Positions 32,338 to 39,200 of a stretch of 39,200 nt of DNA are shown piece after piece (the first letter of the stretch is position 1; every line of letters begins with the position of its first letter). Source of the stretch: Rhizophagus sp. LPA8_4_AMF (taxonomy: Eukaryota > Glomeromycota > Glomeromycetes > Glomerales > Glomeraceae); NCBI GenBank assembly GCA_021464525.1, contig JADRCO010000285.1, positions 1 through 39,200 of the forward strand, given 5' to 3'. The position numbers and the translations under genes are program-made. Under the pieces are notes generated by a model. That model was not told the origin of the DNA. It did not search any database and worked only from the letters and a program-made list of their open reading frames with translations.

Positions 32338-33695
32338 ATGACAAAAATTTCTGATTATTTTTTAACTACACCAGCAAATGATTATAAATTTCTTGGCTAC
32401 TATAATTACCGCAGGCAGCAACCTGATTTCACGTTTTCATTCGAAAAAGAAGCTTGCAATCTCTCTGTCGAACTAGAGAAACTATTAAAAGGAAATTACT
32501 CACGAGAAATTAAAACGGCTGCAAACCGATTGCTGAATAATCATAAGGTAAGTAGTTATTTGATAAGAATGTCTGCTTAGTCATAATGTATTACTGTGAT
32601 GTCTTTATTTTGTCTTAATTTTATTCTTTTATATATTGTTGTCTATAAGGATCACCGTAGACGACATTGTGATGTCCAGGTGTTTTGGGATCAAATAGAA
32701 TCATCTGGATCCATCAACACTTCAGAACCTCGGGAATCGGACAAGGTTTGTTAGTCATATTTACTGCCAATTAAAACTTGTATTAACTCTTGCTTAATTT
32801 GATTAGATACAGAACAATAAAGTAGATACAGAAAATTTTAATGACCTTAAGACAAATGATAATTTGGTATGGAATTTTATAATTATATATATATTTTTTT
32901 GCATTCAATTTACATGACTTTTGTCTTTTGAAAATAAAGAGCAAAAGAAAACGGCCAACTGAGAGTTTTACTTCACATCTACATCCAGTAAATTATGAGA
33001 GGATTACAAAACCTTTCCGTTCAGGAAACTTCAAGCCTGAAGTTAACATACCTACCAAGGGGAAGCTAAAATTAGATTTGGATTATTCAGGAGACTCTTT
33101 CTCATCCTTTTCATCAGAAGATGATTGTGTTCTTGATAATGAAATGGTAAAATTTGTTCGTGATGGATTGGAGACTTTAGGAATGAGGGCCACAATGACT
33201 AAAACTTCATATAAGAATCCTATAACAAAGGAAATAGAATTTTTTGATAATTATGGAGTTGATATATTTGCCTGGTACAAGGAGATGGAAGTATTGATAC
33301 AATGTAGGAGTTCTGTTACGACTAAGACTATTCAAGAAATGGAAAGTCTATTATTAAATCAAAATGGTAAAATAGGTTGTATAGTATCTGATCGTGAATA
33401 TAACAAAGATATCATCAACATGGTAAATGGTTGTAAACGAAAGATTATTTTGACCACCAAATCAAGAGCTTACTTTGATATAGAAGAACATTACAATATA
33501 ATTAAAATGTCTCGACGGCAAGCTCCTCATAAACATCGCAACATTGTTATGGAGGATGTAAAAATTGAAGTGATGAAAGGGAGTGATGATGAGATTAAAG
33601 TGATGGATCAGGGAGTGATTACAGTTAAAGGAAAAGGGAATACAAAAATTTGTATTAGTTGTAAAAGAGTAGTGCAAACTGCTCAATCACAATAG
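32338..33695 (+). CDS. Protein with Mrr-like PD-(D/E)XK nuclease domain
   Basis: Four exons (32338-32547, 32650-32745, 32807-32866, 32940-33695) join in phase to give 373 residues; all introns have GT-AG ends. The first 70 residues (SDYFLTTPANDYKFLGYYNY, then a helical KEACNLSVELEKLLKGNYSR) are unrecognised. Exons 2-3 are polar. A basic SKRKRP may serve as a nuclear signal. The folded C-terminal part runs from EMVKFVRDGLETLGMRATMT through the strand-strand motif NYGVDIFAWYKEMEVLIQCR to GCIVSDREYNKDIINM and KRKIILTT. An aspartate in G-V-D followed by Q-C-R is the pattern of Mrr-type restriction endonuclease domains (G-x-D ... Q-C-K), where the second acidic residue is Gln and the lysine is here Arg. 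The fold assignment is inference from this motif and the following helix. Catalysis is uncertain given Lys to Arg. The tail contains CISCKR. Confidence 0.85.
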
Positions 33696-34443
33696 AACAT
33701 CCACCACATTCAAAAACACCACATTCAAAAACAGTATATATATAGTTTAGAGAGTCTTTATATTTATTTAAATTCTTCTTAGATTACACCATATTTGACA
33801 ATCTATATAATTAACCAATAATAAATAATATAATATAATATAATTTTTAATTTTTAATTATAATAAAAAAAAAATTTATCATATCATGTTAAATTTATCA
33901 TATCATCATGTTATTGAAATGGAAAAACGATGAAAATTATTTTAACAAATTATTTATTAAATACCGACCCGGACGATTTGAGTCCATGAAATGATTTATA
34001 CAGTTGTTGCGCCGATATACGTACTAAAAAGTTGTATATTAGAAAACTGAAGATTCCAGAATAGCGTTCGTTACACACATTAAAATTCAACAAATATTTA
34101 AATAATTATTCGGAAAAATATTTTATTAGGAATTAATTATTAATTGTTTTAAAAACATAATTATTAAATTAATTATTACCAGGTTAATATCGATGATGAT
34201 TTATACAATTATGCAATCAAAAAGTAATATTTGTTTATAACATTGTTGAATTTTATTGCCAAATCTATAATAACCAATCAAAAACCATGAGGAAATTTTA
34301 TTGGATGAAATTTAAAATTTTGAGAATTTAAAACATAGTTTATTAATTTATTTATTTATTTGAACTTAAAACATTTATTAATAAAAATTTTAATATAATA
34401 TAATATGATATAAATAATATGCAGTATTTATATATCGTATAAT
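33696..34443. other. Gene-free stretch
   Basis: It starts with a short repeat (CACCACATTCAAAAAC twice near 33703-33735), then strongly AT-rich DNA between two converging genes. No other feature. Confidence 0.4.
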
Positions 34444-34962
34444 TTATATAATTTCATTAAGTTTGAATAATTGATTAGAAGAATGATACGAATCATATTG
34501 AGATCCCAAAGGTAATGTTAAATAATTAAAATTATCATTATCATCATTAAATTTCATACCATTAAAAAAATTTGATTCAAAAGGATTATTTGTTTCTTGT
34601 GGAGAATCAATTTGTATAATTCTTTTAATCGTATCAGTATTATTTACTAATTTTACGTGATCATTAATATCATTTGCATTATTAGCCAAAGCTATAAATT
34701 GATTTCTTTGAGAAATTGATAATTTTAAGTTCCAAATAAATTTTGTTGCCGGATGAATTATAGATTTGTCAATTCGTAATCGTTGAACTTCACGTTCTAC
34801 ATTCCATTTCAATAAAGAATATCCTAATAATTTTGGAATCGCTGTAGAGAAATTCCTTGCGTGAGTCGCTACCATAAGTGGATTATTATCGTAAGGGAGC
34901 TCATAGATTTGTTCGTAATTTATACAATTTAAAAGGTCATTAAATGGTTGAGCGTACGTCAT
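34444..34962 (-). CDS. HMG-like small protein, paralogue 1
   Basis: Single exon, 172 residues. The segment around residues 35-105 has the outline of an HMG box: RNFSTAIPKLLGYSLLKWN, then basic EREVQRLRIDK, then ATKFIWNLKLSISQRNQFIA and LANNANDINDH. In HMG boxes the third helix follows a W-x-x-L-S-x-x-x-[KR] pattern ending in L-A. The motif W-N-x-x-L-[ST]-x-x-Q-R-x-x-F-x-x-L-A is shared with the genes at 35854 and 38056. The C-terminus is acidic and Asn-rich and includes YLTLPLG, comparable with the LTPFP ending of the others. Rhizophagus is known to have a very large MATA-HMG family, and this may be a diverged member. The link is inference. The start lies directly after an A-rich leader. Confidence 0.7.
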   Translation of the reverse strand: MTYAQPFNDLLNCINYEQIYELPYDNNPLMVATHARNFSTAIPKLLGYSLLKWNVEREVQRLRIDKSIIHPATKFIWNLKLSISQRNQFIALANNANDINDHVKLVNNTDTIKRIIQIDSPQETNNPFESNFFNGMKFNDDNDNFNYLTLPLGSQYDSYHSSNQLFKLNEII

Positions 34963-34965
34963 TAT

Positions 34966-35100
34966 TTTTTTTATTTTTTATTTATTTATTTTTTTTTTTC
35001 GAAAGAAAAAAAAAGAAAGAAAAAAAGGTAAAGAAAAAAAATGGAAAAAAAAAAAAAAAAAAAAAAGAAAAAAAAAACATTTTTTTATTAAAAAAAAAAT
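34966..35100. repeat. Homopolymer-rich tract upstream of paralogue 1
   Basis: T-rich then A-rich runs with minor interruptions, immediately 5' of the paralogue 1 ATG on the minus strand. It is partly self-complementary (TTTTTTCGAAAGAAAAAA). A comparable tract sits before paralogue 2. Confidence 0.6.
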
Positions 35101-35853
35101 AAGAGAAATAAAGCATTTTTATATTTAAAAGAATAAATCGATTTTAATCAATTTAAATCAAATCAATTATATCAATTATCAATTAAATCAAGTATCTTTT
35201 CCAATTTTTCCCGAAAATGAGTGGCAGAATGTACTACGACATTTTTAATTGGTTCACATTGTTACACGAATTCAAAAAATGATATTTCTTGAATGAAAAG
35301 AATAAAAATTGAAAGGTAACTTATAACTTATCTTAAAAATATCTCTAAAAAAAAAAATGTAAAACCTTATATAAAATAAAAAAATGTGACAATTATCCAT
35401 AATTATTCATATATAATATTATTTGTGCATAATTATTAAACGTATTAAAAAGAAAAAATATTCATATATATATCTCTTATTTGGAAGGAAAACTAAACTT
35501 AATGGAAGGCACATAGCTTAAACATATATTTTCTTATTTGGAAGGGAAACTAAACTTAATGGAAGTTACTTAATTCGTAAATAAATAAATATCATATATT
35601 AAAAAATTTATTACCCGTCAACATCGACTTTTTAAAAGAAATTATAAAAAGAGTGTCACGAAACAATGTGAAAAGTTTGGAAAAGTGAAATGAGGGAAAA
35701 AATTAGAAAATAAAAAGGACAAAACCAAGTATTTTTCGATAGTAGGCGAAGGAAAAATAATTTGAAGGTGGGTGTAAATGTATATAAAAGTCCTTCGGAC
35801 AATTAAATTATTATATCTAATAATTGTTCTATAATCTATTCTATTTAGTGTCA
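35101..35853. other. Gene-free stretch with a spaced duplication
   Basis: A 34-bp segment beginning TCTTATTTGGAAGG occurs at 35475-35508 and again at 35532-35565 with a single mismatch, a period of 57 bp. The plus-strand sequence TATATAAAAG near 35780 could be a TATA element in the wrong orientation for paralogue 2. The small frames here are not accepted. Confidence 0.45.
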
Positions 35854-36261
35854 TTAAGGAAAGGGCGTCAAAACATAAGCTTCAAAATCGTTCTGTTCAT
35901 GGAATTGGTTCGTCCCACCAAAAATTGCAATTCCGAAAGTATGTTCAATTTCTTGAAGATTGTTGATTCTGTTCATTCTATTACGAGAATCTTCGTTTAC
36001 ATTTGCTATACCTAGATTATATTCATTGATCTTTCTAGATAAAGCTTCAAACCCTTTTCGTTGATCATTTGTTAAACGGTAATCCCAAACGTTGTCTACT
36101 GTCGACATATTAATATTTTCTTCATGAGCTTCCTCTATGTTTCTTTTAAGTAGCTTTTTCGGTGAAACAGGCTTGTAATTTATATTATTTTTTCTTAGTT
36201 TATCAGCTATTTGTTTATATTGATCGAGATGAGGCGGATTGTAGATTCTATTATAATCCAT
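35854..36261 (-). CDS. HMG-like small protein, paralogue 2
   Basis: Single exon, 135 residues. The start is set at 36261 (MDYNRIYNPPHLDQY) because paralogue 3 begins with the same words, MDYNKIYN. The longer frame upstream only translates a homopolymer into lysines. Shared blocks: KQIADKLRKNN, SPKKLLKRNIEE, VDNVWDYRLTNDQRKGFEAL followed by SRKINEYN, then NRMNRINNLQEIEH, IAIFGG and the terminal LTPFP. The central 55 residues fit the second half of an HMG box (helices 2 and 3), and the first helix is poorly defined. DNA binding is therefore uncertain. Closest relative in the window is 38056-38469. Confidence 0.75.
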   Translation of the reverse strand: MDYNRIYNPPHLDQYKQIADKLRKNNINYKPVSPKKLLKRNIEEAHEENINMSTVDNVWDYRLTNDQRKGFEALSRKINEYNLGIANVNEDSRNRMNRINNLQEIEHTFGIAIFGGTNQFHEQNDFEAYVLTPFP

Positions 36262-36268
36262 GGTTTGG

Positions 36269-36271
<3 letters not shown>

Positions 36272-36338
<67 letters not shown>
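36272..36338. repeat. Poly(T)/poly(A) tract, 66 T residues with one G
   Basis: 29 T, one G, then 37 T on the plus strand. On the minus strand this is a poly(A) leader ending 10 bp before the paralogue 2 ATG. The exact length is prone to sequencing error. Confidence 0.85.
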
Positions 36339-36339
<1 letters not shown>

Positions 36340-38055
36340 GTTGGAAGTTTCAAGATTTTTCGTCAAAGATAATAACAGTGATTTTTTATACTTTGGTAGA
36401 AGAATTTTGTCAGTTTTTTGTCAGTTTTTTAAAAAAGTGAAGGAGTTGGTTTAGTGATTTTATACTGAAAATTTTCATGTAATCTAATTTTTTAACTGGT
36501 TAGATCATAAGTTAGATCATATTAATTAATTAATACCTTAGTATTACCAAATAAAGTAAATTGAAGCTACTATTCATTTTTACATTATTATTAATTGCTT
36601 GATATTTTTTTTTTTTTCTTTTATAGAATAATAATGCGCGATGATTATTTTTGTGTAATTCAAATTCAACGCCGAAATTAAAATTTGTCCAAATCATGAC
36701 GACGAAAATTTTAAAGAAATTCTTGTGGTCCAAATTAGAAATTGTCAATTTTTTGAATGGGTAAAGCCCGATTTTTTTTTCAAATGCAAAAAGTTTTAAT
36801 TACGAAATTTACTCTTTGATTTATTCGAGGATCCGATTCAATAAATTGGATATACTTTAAGAAATTTCGGGGGAAAAAAAACTCGGGTTAAATTTATTTA
36901 GTTATTTATAGAAATAAAACTATAATGTACTTGTCGAATTACTATTGTAACATGGAATTTTTTAATTATAAATTATAAGATACTAACTTAATTATTAAAA
37001 TTAATAAAAAAAATAAGAACTTGACATTTCCTTTTTTGTTAAGGATACCTAATTAGGAAATCTCAGCATAAAACAATAATTACCCCCTATTTAATATCCC
37101 AAATAAAATTAATTAGGGTTATTAAACAATCAACTAGTTGTTTTAATTGTCGCATTATAATTAGCATATTCTAACTGGAGTATTTAAAAAAAAAGCTTTA
37201 ATATTAAATAGTCGATCGGTAATCATATACTGTACGTATACATTTTATGTATAAGTTGCGGATTTACGGTTTAACTACATATATTATTGCATGCACCTTT
37301 TGTAATCCTTTATCGATTATAACATCATTAATTTTTATTTTTTAACGTTAATCCGAAACTAATCGCTTCTATAACATCATTTTATAAGTCGTACAAGTAC
37401 ATATTTTATTGTAATTTTAGGATGCCTTGGTTTTTCCTGATTTAGAATATATAAGAATGAACGGATTCATTATTTTTCCAAAAAAATTTATTCTGAAGAA
37501 TCATTTCTGCTGACAAATTATAAATTTTTTCTTTTTTTTTTTCATTATTATATTCCATGTTAGTCGTAAAAAAATAATAATATTTTCTGCGCTTTTTTTC
37601 CATTTAAAATATTTTTTTCAAAAGATCACGTGAAATAATACAGATATTTATTTTTCATATGATAATTAAGTTTATTGTTCTATTTCTCGTAATGTAAATC
37701 TCATTGTGGTAAATATTTAATAGATTTCTAAATTTATAAACATATTTATTGTTAATTAAAATAAGATATACATAATGCATAATAATAAATGTCATAATGA
37801 ATTTAAAATCTTAATCCGAAAATCGTAAATCATATATTCATATTACTATCGGGTTAATCTAACGGGTTAAAAAAAAAAAATTAACGGGGTTAAAAATAAA
37901 TATCGGACTTATGCGAGAGTATAGTACATGAAACAAAGAAGGGAAAGCAAAAAAAAAAAAAAATTAAAAATAATCAAACGATCATCTTTAACAGTTGTGA
38001 TTATGTAAGCTATTAAGATATTCTTAATAAACCGGATTTGAGAATTCTATACTAA
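36339..38055. other. Long gene-free spacer between paralogues 2 and 3
   Basis: AT-rich. The stretch near 36550-36600 (TACCAAATAAAGTAAATT and TTTTTACATTATTATTAATT) resembles 38695-38735 upstream of paralogue 3, showing that upstream DNA was duplicated with the gene. The minus-strand frame at 36530-36748 lies in this homologous upstream DNA, shows no domain and is not accepted. Confidence 0.45.
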
Positions 38056-38469
38056 TTATGGAAAGGGAGTTAATATAAGAGATTCATAATCATTTCTTTG
38101 AGAGAACTGCGCTCCACTAAAAATCGCAATAGGATCAATTTCTTGATGATTATCGATCCTGTTCATTCTGTAGTGCGAATCACTATTAATATTCGCTACA
38201 TTTTGATTGATTTTATTAATACTTTTCGCTAAAGATTCAAATTCTTCTCGTTGAGTATCTGTTAAATGGTGGTTCCAAACGTTATTTACCATTAAATTAA
38301 TATCTATATTTTCGTCATCGACTTCCCGTTTAATATTTCTTTTTAGTAGCATTCTCGGTGTTACAATCGTGTGTTTTGTATTATTTAGTCTTACTTCATC
38401 AGCTAGTTGTTTAGACTGATTATTATGAGGTGGTTGACAAATTTTATTGTAAATTTTATTGTAATCCAT
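38056..38469 (-). CDS. HMG-like small protein, paralogue 3
   Basis: Single exon, 137 residues, starting MDYNKIYNKICQPPHNNQ. It aligns end to end with paralogue 2: KQLADEVRLNN, TPRMLLKRNIKREVDDENID, VNNVWNHHLTDTQREEFESL, AKSINKINQN, YRMNRIDNHQEID, IAIFSG and terminal LTPFP. Conserved residues cluster in two blocks, LLKRNI and the W-x-x-x-L-T-x-x-Q-R-x-x-F-E-x-L core, as expected for a selected domain rather than decayed copies. The fold proposal is as for the other two. All three lie in the same orientation within 4 kb. No intron is needed. Confidence 0.75.
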   Translation of the reverse strand: MDYNKIYNKICQPPHNNQSKQLADEVRLNNTKHTIVTPRMLLKRNIKREVDDENIDINLMVNNVWNHHLTDTQREEFESLAKSINKINQNVANINSDSHYRMNRIDNHQEIDPIAIFSGAQFSQRNDYESLILTPFP

Positions 38470-39200
38470 TGCTATGATTTTTTAAAGAGGAATTAATTAA
38501 GAGAGTTTCTTGAGGAATATGCGACAATTCGCAAGTAAGGTAGAAAATTACTATTTAAAAGAGAAATTGGAGTTAAGAAGTTAAAAATATTTTTTTTTCT
38601 GTTGAAAAATTAATTGAAGATATCGATTTATTTATATTAAAATATTTTCACGCAGTTCGCGTTTTGTAATATAATTTTTAGTTAGTTTAATTTATACCAA
38701 TAAAGATAAATTAATTTTTACATTATCATTAATTGCTACGTCGAAAGCACCAATTATAGGTTGTAGTTCCTGATACTTCAATCTCTGAGGTTACATTTGG
38801 ACCCTTATGTTCCAATTTAGAAATAAACTGTAATTGTAAAATTATTGTCCGAATTTTAAAGTTCGGGGAATTTTAACTTGGGAACTTTGTTAATGACGAA
38901 ATTTGTTATTAATTTACATATTTTTACATGTATTTTGATATTGCGTTTCAAACTAATCTCGGTATTAATTCATGCATACATATTTTTTGATGATTAATCA
39001 TGGCTGATTTTGATTGTTTTTACACATTTTTTTTTTTTTTTAAAAAAAAAAATAAATTAATATGATTACTTTTGTCATCCCAAAATAGCCTGCGGAATAA
39101 ATTATACATTTTTTATCTATTTTTTTTTATTTATAAATAATATATGCAGGGCATTTTTTTTTACCCACAATAAAATTTTTTTTTTTTTTTTTTTTTTTTT
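38470..39200. other. Right-hand gene-free end
   Basis: Upstream DNA of paralogue 3, partly homologous to 36530-36760, then AT-rich DNA ending in a T run (39174-39200) at the window edge. A T/A homopolymer palindrome occurs near 39028-39050. Confidence 0.4.

Noticed and set aside
35854..36366. Longer version of HMG-like paralogue 2 with a polylysine N-terminus
   Set aside because: The extra residues are only the poly(A) tract; the paralogue at 38056 starts at the equivalent of the internal MDYN, so the start at 36261 is used.
36162..36454. Plus-strand frames rich in phenylalanine
   Set aside because: They translate the poly(T) tract and the antisense of paralogue 2.

Overview
The window looks like nuclear DNA of an arbuscular mycorrhizal fungus, most likely Rhizophagus (Glomeromycotina). 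It is strongly AT-rich, and its genes carry many short introns of about 70-100 bp. It holds a TKL-type kinase with an N-terminal cysteine cluster, two decayed Crinkler (CRN) genes, an Mrr-like nuclease-domain gene and a small family of HMG-like paralogues. The species assignment is inference; no marker gene proves it.

Layout. (1) 1-9.8 kb is an accessory flank: the 5' end of a kinase gene running off the left edge, a 1148-bp non-autonomous hAT-like element with a perfect 8-bp target duplication and a nested retroposon-like insertion, several decayed coding remnants, a small TATA-driven two-exon gene (5309-5685), and a Crinkler pseudogene (6171-7732, minus). (2) 9.9-11.2 kb holds a kinase-like gene whose catalytic HRD aspartate is asparagine. 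(3) 11.7-23.8 kb is a compact core of conserved genes: tRNA-Tyr with a 10-nt intron, a Bot1p/mS45-type mitochondrial ribosomal protein, purine nucleoside phosphorylase, Arp3, ribosomal protein L19, palmitoyl-protein thioesterase 1 and a GH5 EGH1/EGCrP-type glucosidase. PNP/ARP3 and PPT1/EGH1 are divergent pairs; MRPS35/PNP and ARP3/RPL19 are convergent pairs. (4) 24.4-26.0 kb is an intronless gene for a 520-residue CCHC zinc-knuckle protein. (5) 26-32 kb is gene-poor: a 77-bp palindromic mini-element, a second and differently built Crinkler pseudogene (about 28.95-30.58 kb, minus) and a minisatellite. (6) 32.3-33.7 kb is a four-exon gene with an Mrr-like PD-(D/E)XK domain. (7) 34.4-38.5 kb carries three related single-exon genes on the minus strand, separated by homopolymer-rich DNA; they share an HMG-like segment and may belong to the expanded MATA-HMG family.

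The core genes act in unrelated housekeeping pathways: purine salvage, actin nucleation, cytosolic and mitochondrial translation, lysosomal/vacuolar lipid and protein deacylation, and sphingolipid or sterol glucoside turnover. They are not an operon-like system. The two flanks carry the fast-evolving content: effectors in decay, mobile elements, and a pseudokinase, a nuclease-like gene and HMG-like paralogues. All exon models were worked out by hand from splice signals and reading-frame continuity.
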